From Mycolicibacterium nivoides (GTDB lineage: Bacteria > Actinomycetota > Actinomycetes > Mycobacteriales > Mycobacteriaceae): a DNA stretch of 64,000 bases. The stretch covers positions 1,603,723 to 1,667,722 of the forward strand of contig NZ_CP034072.1 of the NCBI RefSeq assembly GCF_003855255.1. The letters run 5' to 3'. Numbering within the stretch: the first letter of the stretch is position 1; every line of letters begins with the position of its first letter. Below are positions 16,248-25,008 of this stretch, piece by piece. The notes under the pieces are model-generated. The model was not told the DNA's origin. It saw nothing but the letters and a program-made list of their open reading frames with translations, and made no database searches. The translations under genes were made by a program, and so were the position numbers.

Positions 16248-17921
16248 CTACGAGGTGGCGACCGCCTCAGCGTGCTCGGTGGCCACCGTCTTCGCCCAGC
16301 GGTAGTCGGCCTTGCCGGCAGGGGAGCGCACGATCTGCGGGGACCGGACGAACGCCTTCGGGATCTTGTAGCGCGCGATCGAGCGCTCACACACCGCCGC
16401 GAGATCCTCGTCGGTGGCCGAGGCGCCCTCGGCGAACTGCACGACCGCCACGACCTCGTTGCCCCAGCGCTCCGACGGGCGGCCGACCACGACCACGTCG
16501 TAGACGGCGGGGTGCGCGGCGACGGCCCGCTCGACCTCTTCGACGAAGATCTTCTCGCCGCCGGAGTTGATGGTGACCGAATCCCGGCCCAGCAGCTGAA
16601 TACGCCCGTCTTCCAAGACATTTGCCCGGTCACCCGGAACCGCCCAGCGGACCCCCTCGATGGTGGGGAAGGTGCGTGCGGTCTTGGCCTCGTCGCCCAG
16701 GTAGCCGAGCGGGATCAGATCGCGCCGCGCCAGCCAGCCGCCGCTCTCGCCGGGGCCGAGCACCCGGGACAGATCCTCGGCCACCACAGCTGTGTCGGAC
16801 TGGGCGTTGAAGGTGGCTGCCTCGGAATCGGTGCCTGCGGTGGAAGCGGTGCTCATCTGGGTGCCCGACTCCGAGGAACCCACGGCATCGAGCAACATCA
16901 GATGCGGCAGCGCGGCCAGGATGCGCTCACGCACGGTCGGGGACAGCGGCGCGCCGCCGTTGGTGATCGTGAACAGACCCGACAGGTCGTAGTCGCCCTT
17001 CTCGATCTCGTCGATCAACGGTCGGGCGATCGCATCGCCGACCACCGGGATGCTGAGCACCCGTTCGCGTGCGGCCAGCTCCAACACGTTGTCCGGGCGC
17101 ATCTTCACCACATCGTCGGGGATGACGAGCTTCCCGCCCATGGTGATGGCGTTGTAGGCGGCCCACTGCGCGGCACCGTGCATGAACGGCGGGATCATCA
17201 GCAGCGACAGCCCGCCGCCGGCGGTGGCGGCCCGCTCGGCGAGTTCCTCGTACGACGCGATGAAGGTGTCGCTGCCGAACGGCCGGCCACCCATCGAGGA
17301 CAGGAAGATGTCGTGCTGGCGCCACAGCACGCCCTTGGGCATGCCGGTGGTTCCGCCGGTGTAGAGGACGTACAGGTCATCGCCCGACGGAGTCGGCATC
17401 CCTGCTGGGGGCGCAGGGGTTTTCAGGATCGTCTCGTAATCGACGGCACCCGGCAGGAGCTCGTTGCCCGATTCGTCGGCGACCTGGATGAGCACCTGCA
17501 GATTCGGCAGCTGGTCGCGGATCGCGGCCACCCGGGGCGCGAACTCGGCGTTGTAGATCACCGCCCGGGCGTTCGAATCCTTCAGCAGGTAGAGGAGTTC
17601 CTCCTCGACGTAGCGGTAGCTGACGTTGAACGGTGCCACCCGGGCGCGGTAGCTGCCGATCATCGACTCGAGGTACTCGTTGCCGTTGCGCAGGTAGATG
17701 CCAAGGTGGTCCTGACCTGATTCGTGTCCGGCCAGCCCGTCGCGCTCGGCGTGCGTGCCGAGACCGGCCGACACCAGGTAGTGGGCGAATCCGTCGACGC
17801 GCGCGTCGAAGTCGGCGTAGCTGAAACGGCGGTCCCGCCACACCAGGAAGGTTTGATCGGGCACGGCTTTGGCCACCGTGGAGAACACTGTGGACAGGTC
17901 GAACTTCACGTCAGCGCTCAT
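16248..17921 (-). CDS. Acyl-CoA synthetase, FadD19/FadD17-like
   Basis: A 557-residue ANL ligase. The P-loop reads LYTGGTTGMPKGVLWRQHDI, the A5 region is VGSSESG, and the C-terminal lysine motif is SPAGKADYRWAK. The GGTTG...GVLWR P-loop and the SPAGKxDYRWAK ending are features I recall from mycobacterial FadD19-type ligases, which activate C24-C27 sterol side chains. A sterol or bulky lipid acid is therefore the likely substrate. Start at ATG 17921 with AGGAGT 6 nt before; the frame is open 13 codons further. It stands alone between a secreted protein and the inverted repeat at 16158-16233. Confidence 0.88.
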   Translation of the reverse strand: MSADVKFDLSTVFSTVAKAVPDQTFLVWRDRRFSYADFDARVDGFAHYLVSAGLGTHAERDGLAGHESGQDHLGIYLRNGNEYLESMIGSYRARVAPFNVSYRYVEEELLYLLKDSNARAVIYNAEFAPRVAAIRDQLPNLQVLIQVADESGNELLPGAVDYETILKTPAPPAGMPTPSGDDLYVLYTGGTTGMPKGVLWRQHDIFLSSMGGRPFGSDTFIASYEELAERAATAGGGLSLLMIPPFMHGAAQWAAYNAITMGGKLVIPDDVVKMRPDNVLELAARERVLSIPVVGDAIARPLIDEIEKGDYDLSGLFTITNGGAPLSPTVRERILAALPHLMLLDAVGSSESGTQMSTASTAGTDSEAATFNAQSDTAVVAEDLSRVLGPGESGGWLARRDLIPLGYLGDEAKTARTFPTIEGVRWAVPGDRANVLEDGRIQLLGRDSVTINSGGEKIFVEEVERAVAAHPAVYDVVVVGRPSERWGNEVVAVVQFAEGASATDEDLAAVCERSIARYKIPKAFVRSPQIVRSPAGKADYRWAKTVATEHAEAVATS

Positions 17922-18005
17922 GGCACTCCTGGTGTGCGCGGATTCGGGCTCCACGACCATACATGGACCACTTGGCTGTATGGCCTAGGGGATGTGACCC
18001 GCGCC

Positions 18006-18443
18006 TCAGACCGGGAAGAAGCCGTCTCCGGTCAGAATCCCCGGCTGCCAGCCCTGCGGTCCGAGGCACAGCATCGGCCGGCCGTCAGGCGACTGAGCGG
18101 CCTCTTGCGGCCCCGGACACGGCGACCCGATCTCCTGCACGCCGTTCAACGGGTAGGCGTAGGTCCAGAAGCCGGTGTAGACGGGCGGCCACTGGTTGGG
18201 AATCCACTTGCACTGCATCGCCGTGCCGCCCGGCCCACGGCCGAACACGTTGCGTTCCCAGCTGTAGCAGGGTGCGCCGTTGGACGCCTCGTAGCTCATC
18301 CCCGGGACATCGGTGGGGTAGCGGCCCGGATTGTCGGGATACATGTTGCTGCCGTCGTCGGCCATCGCACCCGGCGCAGCCGAGATCGCTGTTGCCAGTG
18401 CCGCCGCGGCGACCGCCGTCGTGGCGAAGAGTTCGCGAATCAT
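18006..18443 (-). CDS. Secreted cysteine-containing protein (145 aa)
   Basis: Starts MIRELFATTAVAAAALATAI and continues to a Sec signal peptide with probable cleavage after GAMA (about residue 28). The mature part of about 117 residues is rich in Gly, Pro, Trp and Tyr and has four cysteines, probably forming two disulphides. GAGGGTGG precedes the ATG. I recognise the general type (small secreted mycobacterial proteins with repeated WxP/Y elements) but no function. Single gene, upstream and codirectional with fadD. Confidence 0.75.
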   Translation of the reverse strand: MIRELFATTAVAAAALATAISAAPGAMADDGSNMYPDNPGRYPTDVPGMSYEASNGAPCYSWERNVFGRGPGGTAMQCKWIPNQWPPVYTGFWTYAYPLNGVQEIGSPCPGPQEAAQSPDGRPMLCLGPQGWQPGILTGDGFFPV

Positions 18444-18556
18444 GTTCCACCCTCAGCATTGCCGACCGCCAGTCGAATCAGGCTGGCCAGTTCTTTGACT
18501 TTGGGCCAGAAGCCTAGCTGGTCGCCAAGGCGAGCAGTCGACATTTGGGGCCGTTG

Positions 18557-18943
18557 TTACTCGCCGGTATCGGTGTCGAGCACGCTGACCGCGATGCCGT
18601 AGGGCAGGAACCGCACCCGCCGGACCGGATCGGTGTTGCCCGCGTTGGCCCGCAGGGCTTCGAGCTCGCTGGGATAGACCTGCTCGATGTGGGCGCCGCC
18701 GGCGTCGTCGACGGTGTAGATGGCCCACACCCCGTCGCCCTTCTCGCCGGTGGTCTCGGGCTCGGTCCTGGGCCGGGAGAAGCGGGTCACCTCATCCAGC
18801 AGGCCGGCCCACCCGGTGGCCTGGCCGGGGTTTGCGATGAACTTGCTCAACCCGTCGATGGCATCGCGCAACCCTTCGCCGGCCTCACGGGCGACGCGGT
18901 CGAAGTCCTCAGGGTCGAATCCGAACGGTCCACTGCCACTCAT
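18557..18943 (-). CDS. Conserved hypothetical protein (128 aa)
   Basis: A soluble 128-residue protein beginning MSGSGPFGFDPEDFDRVARE. It has an amphipathic N-terminal helix and a beta-rich C-terminal half (VWAIYTVDDAGGAHIEQVYPSELE, RRVRFLPYGIAVSVLDTD). Start at ATG 18943 with GAGGAGAG about 7 nt upstream; an in-frame extension to 19033 lacks such a site. No family recognised and no signal peptide. It is divergent from the NTF2-like gene at 19034. Confidence 0.65.
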   Translation of the reverse strand: MSGSGPFGFDPEDFDRVAREAGEGLRDAIDGLSKFIANPGQATGWAGLLDEVTRFSRPRTEPETTGEKGDGVWAIYTVDDAGGAHIEQVYPSELEALRANAGNTDPVRRVRFLPYGIAVSVLDTDTGE

Positions 18944-19033
18944 GGCGCTCTCCTCGGTGGTTGTGGGCAATCTCAACCTGTCAAACACCAGTGTGCTCGC
19001 ATGCGGCGGTGAGCGGGATGGTAAACGAACCAT

Positions 19034-19834
19034 ATGGCCTTCACACGGGACGAACTGTTAGCCACCGTCGAATTGTCACCGCAGGCAGCGGGTGCACACG
19101 ACCGCCAGGGTTGGGTGGGACTGTTCGCTGCGGGCGGAAAGGTCGAGGACCCGGTGGGTTCGCGGCCACACCGCGGAGCCGCCCAGATCGAGCGGTTCTA
19201 CAACACCTTCATCGCCCCGCGCGACATCACCTTCCACCGCGACGTCGACATCGTCGCAGGGTCCACGGTGATCCGCGATCTCGAGCTCGAAGTCGTCATG
19301 AGCCCGTCGGTCACCATGCGGATCCCCGCGTACCTGCGCTACGCCGTCGCTCCCGGCACGGAGGGACCGCGAATCGACGAACTGCAGGCCTATTGGGAGC
19401 TGCCCGCGATGATCGGGCAATTCGCCCGGGCCGGACTCGGCGCCGTGCCGGTCGGGCTGCGGCTGAGCGCGGCGTTGCTGCGTAACCAGGGGCTTTCGGG
19501 CACGCTCGGTTTCGCCAAGGGAATGGGTGGCGCGGGCCGCAAGGGCGAGCGTCTGATCGCCGGGCTGCTCGACGACCTGTGCCGCGGTGACGCGGTGGCG
19601 GTGCAACGACGGCTGGGCGCCGACACCGTCATCTGCGCCGGCGACGACGGACCGCTGAGTGCGTCCGGGCTGGTGGAGCACACCTCGGGCGCGTCCTGGC
19701 GCAAACTGATCGCGTCCGGCCCGAGCCTGGTGGCCGGGCTGGACCGCGACGGCCGCCGGGCGGTCGTGATCGTCGATCTGGGCAGCCGGCCGCGCGCGAT
19801 CGCCCGATTGCGGTACTTCGCTGACGCGACATGA
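19034..19834 (+). CDS. NTF2/ketosteroid-isomerase-like protein (266 aa)
   Basis: Residues 1-130 follow a SnoaL/ketosteroid-isomerase pattern (GAHDRQGWVGLFAAGGKVEDPVGSRPHRG, then RFYNTFIAPRDITFH). The second half carries another partial domain with a hydrophobic hairpin (ARAGLGAVPVGLRLSAALLRN) and a second NTF2-like C-terminus (DAVAVQRRLGADTVICAGDD). This suggests a duplicated or two-domain protein. Function is unknown; the domain architecture is common in mycobacteria next to lipid genes. It precedes the 187-residue gene by 71 bp on the same strand. Confidence 0.68.
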   Translation: MAFTRDELLATVELSPQAAGAHDRQGWVGLFAAGGKVEDPVGSRPHRGAAQIERFYNTFIAPRDITFHRDVDIVAGSTVIRDLELEVVMSPSVTMRIPAYLRYAVAPGTEGPRIDELQAYWELPAMIGQFARAGLGAVPVGLRLSAALLRNQGLSGTLGFAKGMGGAGRKGERLIAGLLDDLCRGDAVAVQRRLGADTVICAGDDGPLSASGLVEHTSGASWRKLIASGPSLVAGLDRDGRRAVVIVDLGSRPRAIARLRYFADAT

Positions 19835-19905
19835 CCGCGGCATGAACACGCGTACAGGCCCGGCTGCACCATCCCCACATACCGGCGTGAGACCGTAGAA
19901 GGATC

Positions 19906-20469
19906 ATGGCTGATCACGCTTTCATCACCTACGAGGAATTCGGTCGCCGGTTCTTCGAGGTGGCCGTATCCGAGGACCGGGTCGGCGACGCCATCGGGGC
20001 GATCGCCGGCGATGAGTTCGAGCTGGGTCCGATCGGCCAGGGGCCTGGCAAGATCGCCAAGGTCACCGCGCGGGTCAAGATCCAGAAGCCCCGGGTGAGC
20101 CGCATCGTGGGCGAAACCATCACGTTCTCCATCCGGATCCCGCTGGAGATCGACATGGTGATCGACCTGCGCATCGACCGGCCCAAGTTCATGGTGTTCG
20201 GCGAAATCGCGCTGCGCGCCTCGGCGTTGGCCGCCGAGCCGCTGTTGCTGATCCTCGACGTCAAGAAACCGCGCCCGTCCGACATCTCGATCCACGTCAC
20301 CTCGAAGTCACTGCGTGCCGAGGTGTTGCGCATCCTGGCGGGTGTCGACGCGGAGATCAAACGGTTCATCGCCGCGCACGTGGCCGGTGAGATCGACAGC
20401 CCGGAATCGGAGCAGGCCAAGGTGATCGATGTCGCCAAGGAGCTCGACTCCGCGTGGGGCGGGATCTGA
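19906..20469 (+). CDS. Conserved hypothetical protein (187 aa)
   Basis: A soluble protein whose middle (residues 40-110) is a series of alternating beta strands (KVTARVKIQKPRVSRIVGET, TFSIRIPLEIDMVIDLRI), followed by a C-terminal helix (VLRILAGVDAEIKRFIAAHV). The pattern suggests a lipid-binding beta barrel or START-like fold, but I cannot name the family. GAAGGA 5 nt before the ATG supports the start. No signal or membrane anchor. Separated from the next gene by 44 bp, which has its own leaderless promoter. Confidence 0.68.
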   Translation: MADHAFITYEEFGRRFFEVAVSEDRVGDAIGAIAGDEFELGPIGQGPGKIAKVTARVKIQKPRVSRIVGETITFSIRIPLEIDMVIDLRIDRPKFMVFGEIALRASALAAEPLLLILDVKKPRPSDISIHVTSKSLRAEVLRILAGVDAEIKRFIAAHVAGEIDSPESEQAKVIDVAKELDSAWGGI

Positions 20470-20513
20470 CACCGAGGCGGGGGTGCCGGGCGTCGGCCCG
20501 TACCATTCAAGCC

Positions 20514-20915
20514 ATGCAGCGCAACGTGATCCGGTCCAGTCGAGTGCTCGCGGGTGCCGGGGCATCGGTGGTGATCGGGATCGCAGCTGTCGTCATCGCA
20601 GCGCCGGCCCACGCCGATCCGGTGGACCGGACTTTCGTCGACGCGCTGAGCCAGGCGGGCGTGGGCGCGGCAGATCCGGCCCAGGCCGTGGCGCTCGGGC
20701 AGTCGGTGTGCCCGATGCTCGCCGAACCGGGTCAGAACGCCGCCGATGTGGCAGCCAAGGTCGCCGATGCCGGCGGGATGTCGCTGGGGCCGGCCACGAT
20801 GTTCACCGGGATCGCGATCTCGACGTTCTGTCCCGCGATGGTGGCCAAGGCCGGCGAGGGCAATCTGACCGGCGGCCCGGCCGACCTGGCCTGGTCGATC
20901 CTCGGCTTCGGTTAG
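20514..20915 (+). CDS. Secreted DUF732 protein, leaderless
   Basis: A 133-residue exported protein. The signal peptide runs from a basic start (MQRNVIRSSR) through GAGASVVIGIAAVVIAAPAHA, with cleavage expected after AHA (about residue 35). The mature part has the DUF732 pattern: DRTFVDALSQAGV, then GQSVCPML, and a second Cys (ISTFCPAMV). The two cysteines form a disulphide in this family. The -10 box TACCAT (20501-20506) ends 8 nt before the ATG, so the transcript is leaderless. Its stop overlaps the stop region of the convergent SGNH gene by 4 bp. Confidence 0.85.
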   Translation: MQRNVIRSSRVLAGAGASVVIGIAAVVIAAPAHADPVDRTFVDALSQAGVGAADPAQAVALGQSVCPMLAEPGQNAADVAAKVADAGGMSLGPATMFTGIAISTFCPAMVAKAGEGNLTGGPADLAWSILGFG

Positions 20916-21682
20916 GCGGTCAGGTACATCAGATCGGGCCGGCGCGGCGAGCGGCCGGTGCCGCCCGACTGGCCGCGAAGGTGACGCCACAGCCACGGCA
21001 TGAGCATGTTCTGCGTCCACAGCACCTGTGAGTACGCCCGGGACCGGAACGACTGGGTCTGGTCACGACCGGTGGCCAGCGCCCAATCATGGTTGCTGCC
21101 AGGCAATCCGAGTGCCTCTGCGGCTGCCGCGGCGAACAGGCGGTGTCCCTTCGCCGACCCGTGCACCCGATCGGGACTCCAGGTCTCCGGTTCGCGCATC
21201 GAAGGCGCCGAGTACAGATCGACAAGGTGGAACCCGTAGCGATCGGCGGCACCGTTGACCGCGTCGTTGATCTGGATCACCCGCTTCCCGAGCAACCGGC
21301 CCACCGGCAGGATCTGGGTGATGTCCGGGAACGTCGTGGTGACGACGGTGGCCCCGGAATCCGCGAGGGTGCGGTAGACGTACTCGAGATCGCCGAGTGC
21401 CCGGGTGAACGAGCGCCCGGGCCGGGTCACATCGTTCATCCCGATGCACACGGTGACCAGGTCGGGCCGCATGGACAGCGCGGTGGGCAACTGGGTGTGG
21501 AGCACATCGCCGATGCGATGGCCGCGAATGGCGAGATTGGCATACCCCAACCCCGGGTAGAGCCCGTCGAGGCGTACCGCGAGCCGGTCGGCAAAACCCA
21601 TCAGGCCGACGGTGTCGTCGCCATCCCACAGTCCTTCGGTCTGGCTGTCGCCCAGGGCGACATACCGGGTGAAACGTCGCAC
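20912..21682 (-). CDS. SGNH/GDSL hydrolase, leaderless
   Basis: A 256-residue hydrolase of the SGNH superfamily. Block I is GDSQTEG with nucleophile Ser13, block III is GMND, and the C-terminal catalytic Asp/His pair lies in DRVHGSAKGH. It is probably a lipase, esterase or acyl-carbohydrate esterase; no signal peptide. An earlier GTG exists at 21703, but on the minus strand the -10 box TAGAGT (21695-21690) ends 8 nt before the GTG at 21682, so I choose that as a leaderless start. It converges with the DUF732 gene, overlapping it by 4 bp. Confidence 0.87.
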   Translation of the reverse strand: MRRFTRYVALGDSQTEGLWDGDDTVGLMGFADRLAVRLDGLYPGLGYANLAIRGHRIGDVLHTQLPTALSMRPDLVTVCIGMNDVTRPGRSFTRALGDLEYVYRTLADSGATVVTTTFPDITQILPVGRLLGKRVIQINDAVNGAADRYGFHLVDLYSAPSMREPETWSPDRVHGSAKGHRLFAAAAAEALGLPGSNHDWALATGRDQTQSFRSRAYSQVLWTQNMLMPWLWRHLRGQSGGTGRSPRRPDLMYLTA

Positions 21683-21732
21683 TCTGGGGACTCTAGCGCG
21701 CACGGGATCGGGCTCCGCACCCAGACACGTCG

Positions 21733-21757
21733 AAGGGGCGCCCGAAAAGGGCGCCCC
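21733..21757 (-). terminator. Hairpin terminator
   Basis: A perfect 10-bp stem (AGGGGCGCCC/GGGCGCCCCT) with a 5-nt loop lies 27 bp beyond the stop codon of the small secreted protein at 21784. There is no U tract, as is usual for mycobacterial terminators. Confidence 0.65.
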
Positions 21758-21783
21758 TCCTTGATGTTTCGATAAGTTTGGGC

Positions 21784-22083
21784 TTACTTCACGTCCACGT
21801 AAACCGTCTTGTTGACGACGTTGGTCTGCAAGTTGTCGCCCGGGTTACCGGAATCTGTCCGGGTGTAGGTCTGCCCCGGTCGTACCGCCACCACCGACGC
21901 CTTGTCCAGCGGGGTGGAGCCGACGTGGTTGACGACCACCTTGTAGCCCTGGGCCTGCAGTTCGCTGATGGTCTGTTGGGCGTTGCCCGGTCCGGTCGGA
22001 GCGGCTTGGGCGGGTGCGGCCAGGCCGATCACCGCTGCGGCTGCCGCGCCTACCAGTGCTGTGGCAAATCCGATTCTCATCAT
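21784..22083 (-). CDS. Small secreted protein with PASTA-like segment (99 aa)
   Basis: Starts MMRIGFATALVGAAAAAVIG and has a signal peptide ending after AQA (about residue 27). The mature 70-odd residues contain QQTISELQAQGYKVVVNHVG, the helix-then-strand arrangement of PASTA-like domains, and a C-terminal strand NKTVYVDVK. The start ATG 22083 has GAAGG 8 nt upstream; ATG 22080 directly follows and is possible. A related layout (signal peptide, then ALAILKSQGVKATF) occurs in the protein at 25009-25419. Function is unknown; extracellular or periplasmic. It ends before a strong hairpin. Confidence 0.75.
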   Translation of the reverse strand: MMRIGFATALVGAAAAAVIGLAAPAQAAPTGPGNAQQTISELQAQGYKVVVNHVGSTPLDKASVVAVRPGQTYTRTDSGNPGDNLQTNVVNKTVYVDVK

Positions 22084-22382
22084 CTTTGGTGCCTTCTTTC
22101 TTGTTCTGTTGTGCCGCATGCGACGCACCGGTAGGAGATGTCGGTTGGCGCCGTAGCTTGTTCGTTTAGGTGTTACATAGGAGTTAACCAGCAGTTCACA
22201 AATAAAATTCCGGCTGCACGAAAAGGTATGCAGAGGGCTGCGTCACACTCGGGAACCGGCGGGCGGGTGCCGCGTGCGGGTTCGTGATACCGACGCTGAA
22301 GTGACCCGAGTTACGCAGATCCAGCAAAGTGTCCTGGATCACCTGCGTTGTCGTGGCCCGGCGCTCGCGTAGCGTGCAAGCC
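22084..22382. other. Intergenic region between divergent genes
   Basis: 299 bp with promoters for both neighbours. The right end has the -10 box TAGCGT (22370-22375) of the Nudix gene. The left part (22160-22200) is AT-rich for this genome and probably holds the minus-strand promoter. No gene seen. Confidence 0.5.
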
Positions 22383-22880
22383 GTGGCAAAGCTGAGCGCC
22401 GGTGTTCTGCTGTACCGCTTCGCCGGAACCGATGTGGAGGTGCTGATCGCCCACCCGGGCGGGCCGTTCTGGGCCCGTAAGGATGCCGGGGCATGGTCGG
22501 TACCGAAGGGTGAGTACGCCGACGGGGAAGACCCGTGGTCGGCGGCGCAACGCGAGTTCACCGAGGAACTCGGCGCACCGCCGCCCACCGGCCCGCGGAT
22601 CGATCTCGACCCGGTGCGGCAGGCGGGAGGCAAGGTGGTCACGGCGTTCGCGGTGCGCGGGGACTTCGATCCGGCGACGGCCGTGAGCAACACGTTCAGC
22701 GTGGAGCTGCCCAAGGGGTCGGGGCGCTTCGTCGAGTTCCCCGAAATCGACCGTGTCGCTTGGGTTTCGGTGGCGGTAGCCCGTACCAAGCTGCTGAACG
22801 GGCAGCGTCCGCTGTTGGACCAGCTGATGGCCGCACCCGAACTGGCCGGCTACGGAGAGGGTCACCCGGAGGCCGGGTGA
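22383..22880 (+). CDS. Nudix hydrolase, leaderless
   Basis: A 165-residue Nudix hydrolase that cleaves nucleoside-diphosphate-linked compounds. The Nudix box G-x5-E-x7-REUxEExGU is complete at residues 43-65 (GEYADGEDPWSAAQ, then REFTEELGA). The preceding AWSVPKG is typical. The substrate (NADH, ADP-ribose, dinucleotide polyphosphate) cannot be read. The frame is open upstream, but the -10 box TAGCGT ends 8 nt before GTG 22383, indicating a leaderless start there. It converges on the reductase gene ending at 22885. Confidence 0.9.
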   Translation: MAKLSAGVLLYRFAGTDVEVLIAHPGGPFWARKDAGAWSVPKGEYADGEDPWSAAQREFTEELGAPPPTGPRIDLDPVRQAGGKVVTAFAVRGDFDPATAVSNTFSVELPKGSGRFVEFPEIDRVAWVSVAVARTKLLNGQRPLLDQLMAAPELAGYGEGHPEAG

Positions 22881-22884
22881 GGGC

Positions 22885-24015
22885 TCAGAGGTCGAGCGTC
22901 AGCCGGTCTCCGGCCTCGGCCCGCGACACGCAGGTGAGCAGATAACCCGCGTCGCGCTCCGGGTCGGTCAACAACGTATCGCGGTGCTGCACAGTACCGT
23001 CGGTCACCCTGATCCGGCAGGTGCCGCAGAAACCTTGCTGGCATGAGTACGGGGCGTTCACCCCGGCCCGGCCCAATGCGGCGAGCAGGGTCTCGTCGGC
23101 TCCGACGGTCACCGAGTCGCCGGTGGAGGCGATCGTCACCGAGAACTCGGCACCATCGACAACCGGTGGCGCCGCGAACCTTTCGAAATGCAACTCGACG
23201 TCGTCGCGGCCGGTGAGCGCGGCCCGGATTCCGGTCAGCATCGGGGCCGGGCCGCAGGCGTAGACCGTGGTGCCGTCGGGGCAGCCGCCGAGAAGATCCT
23301 CGGCAGTGGGCAGGCCGTCGACATCGTCGGTGCGGATCTCGATGCGGTCGCCGAACCGCGCGAGCTCATCAAGGAACGGCAGGCTGTCGCGGCTGCGCCC
23401 CGCGTAGACCATCGACCAGTCGACGCCCAACCGCGCCGCCAACCCGAGCATCGGCAGGATCGGGGTGATGCCGATTCCGCCTGCGATGAAGCGGAACCGC
23501 TGGGTGGGCGACCCGTATCCGGGCACCGTGAGGGCGAACGCATTGCGCGGGCCGTGCGTGCTCACCCGGCTGCCGACCTGCAGGCTGTCGTGCACCTCCA
23601 AGGAGCCGCCGCCACCACCGGGGATGCGCCGCACCGCAATTCGATAACGATCGGACGCGGAGGGATCCCCGCACAGCGAGTACTGCCGTACCCGGCCGCT
23701 GGCCAGGTGCAGGTCGATATGAGCACCCGGATACCACGGTGGCAGCGTCCCGCCGTCAGCGGCGGCCAGGGTCAGCGCGATGACGTCCTGATCGTGGGCC
23801 ACCACCTGCCGGTCCGTCACGGTCAGCGTGATCGTGCGGTCGAGTTCGGGCGGCGGACTGGAACGCCGCACCAGCCTGCCCACCGTCCAGATGGTGGCGA
23901 TGGCGGCGCCGGCGGCGCCGAGCATCGGATCATGCCGGAAACGGCCCGACATGCTCGGTGGCAGCCGGCGGTATCGGGATATCAGTGACAGCGTCGGCAT
24001 GCCGGCGCCCGTCAC
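22885..24015 (-). CDS. Ferredoxin-NADP reductase-type oxidoreductase with C-terminal 2Fe-2S domain
   Basis: A 376-residue flavin/iron-sulphur reductase. It has an N-terminal extension of about 55 residues with a short hydrophobic stretch (MLGAAGAAIATIWTVG). The flavin-binding RQYSLCGDP comes next, followed by the nucleotide-binding GGIGITPILPML and ACGPAPML. The plant-type ferredoxin domain has cluster ligands Cys325, Cys330, Cys333 and Cys362. This is the layout of phthalate dioxygenase reductase-like proteins that feed electrons to oxygenases. It is coupled (ATGA at 24012-24015) to the upstream di-iron hydrolase family gene, which is its probable electron acceptor. Confidence 0.9.
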   Translation of the reverse strand: MTGAGMPTLSLISRYRRLPPSMSGRFRHDPMLGAAGAAIATIWTVGRLVRRSSPPPELDRTITLTVTDRQVVAHDQDVIALTLAAADGGTLPPWYPGAHIDLHLASGRVRQYSLCGDPSASDRYRIAVRRIPGGGGGSLEVHDSLQVGSRVSTHGPRNAFALTVPGYGSPTQRFRFIAGGIGITPILPMLGLAARLGVDWSMVYAGRSRDSLPFLDELARFGDRIEIRTDDVDGLPTAEDLLGGCPDGTTVYACGPAPMLTGIRAALTGRDDVELHFERFAAPPVVDGAEFSVTIASTGDSVTVGADETLLAALGRAGVNAPYSCQQGFCGTCRIRVTDGTVQHRDTLLTDPERDAGYLLTCVSRAEAGDRLTLDL

Positions 24016-24911
24016 AGGTGTGCGGCCCGCGCCGCGGGTGAGCTCGCCAGGTAGGCGACGGCCTGGGCCGTCGAACCCATCTCCTCGGGGGAGAAGCCAG
24101 GCCGGCAGTAGGCCAGGGTGTTGGAGCCGAACATACGGGAGAACTTCGGCAGCAGTCCGAGCTTGGAATCACGCATGCGCATCTTGTTCATCCGCCACCA
24201 GCCGATGTCGAGGGTCGGGTCACTCTTGACCATCGCCCAGCAGCCGCGCTGGAAGAACAGGTAGACCGCTGTCGCGGCGATGGACATCGCCCGCACCCGG
24301 CTGAAATAGCTGTCCTGGAAGTACACCGCGACGTCGTGGGCGACGCTGCGGTGCTCGACCTCCTCGGCGCCGTGCCAGCGGAACAGGTCGGTCATTGTCG
24401 CGTCGGCGTCGTAGTCCTCCCACGCGCAGTTCAGCACGAAGTCGCCCAGCACCGCCGTGTAGTGCTCGATCGCGGCGATGAGCCACAACCGGTCGCACAG
24501 GTGCGCCAGCCTGCGGCGCGGATCGGGGGAGTCCGATGGTGCCAGCGTCTTGGTGAACACGTGCTCCACCAAGGACAGGACCGGCTTGTAGTCCACTCCG
24601 TGGGTGGTGAGGAACTCGTCGAGCACCTGATCGTGCGTCTCGGCGTGCGTGGCTTCCTGGCCGATGAAGCCTCGCATGTCATCGGCGAGCTTGGGATCGC
24701 GCACGTACGGCAGCGCTTCGTTGAACGTCGCGACGAACCAGTGCTCGGCCACGGGCAGCACCACGTTGAACAGATTCACCATCGACGAGGCCACGGGATG
24801 GCCCGGAATCCAGTGCAACGGGATGTCGTCGAGATCGAAGTGCACTTTGCGGGCCTGGATCTGTACCGGGCCCGGGTCGATCTCATTGTCGAACCGCAAC
24901 GGACGCAACAT
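24012..24911 (-). CDS. Metal-dependent hydrolase family (DUF/PF10118-like), di-iron helical protein
   Basis: A 299-residue helical protein. Glu/His clusters sit in FIGQEATHAETHD (about residues 82-94) and in the EEVEHRSVAHD block (about 181-191), which look like ligands of a di-iron centre. A hydrophobic segment follows (AMSIAATAVYLFFQRG, about 205-220). The family is named metal-dependent hydrolase, but the ligand pattern is like ferritin-fold oxygenases. The adjacent and coupled FNR/2Fe-2S reductase supports an oxygenase or desaturase role. A -10 box TACACT (24950-24945) and GGGAGG before the ATG are visible. No substrate known. Confidence 0.82.
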   Translation of the reverse strand: MLRPLRFDNEIDPGPVQIQARKVHFDLDDIPLHWIPGHPVASSMVNLFNVVLPVAEHWFVATFNEALPYVRDPKLADDMRGFIGQEATHAETHDQVLDEFLTTHGVDYKPVLSLVEHVFTKTLAPSDSPDPRRRLAHLCDRLWLIAAIEHYTAVLGDFVLNCAWEDYDADATMTDLFRWHGAEEVEHRSVAHDVAVYFQDSYFSRVRAMSIAATAVYLFFQRGCWAMVKSDPTLDIGWWRMNKMRMRDSKLGLLPKFSRMFGSNTLAYCRPGFSPEEMGSTAQAVAYLASSPAARAAHL

Positions 24912-25008
24912 CGAGAGCCTCCCTGGGATGAGTGGACTCTCAGCAGTGTACGGATTTAGGTGGGAACAGCGGTACCGGGTTACCCCTTTGGGTGAACCCG
25001 GGCCGGCA

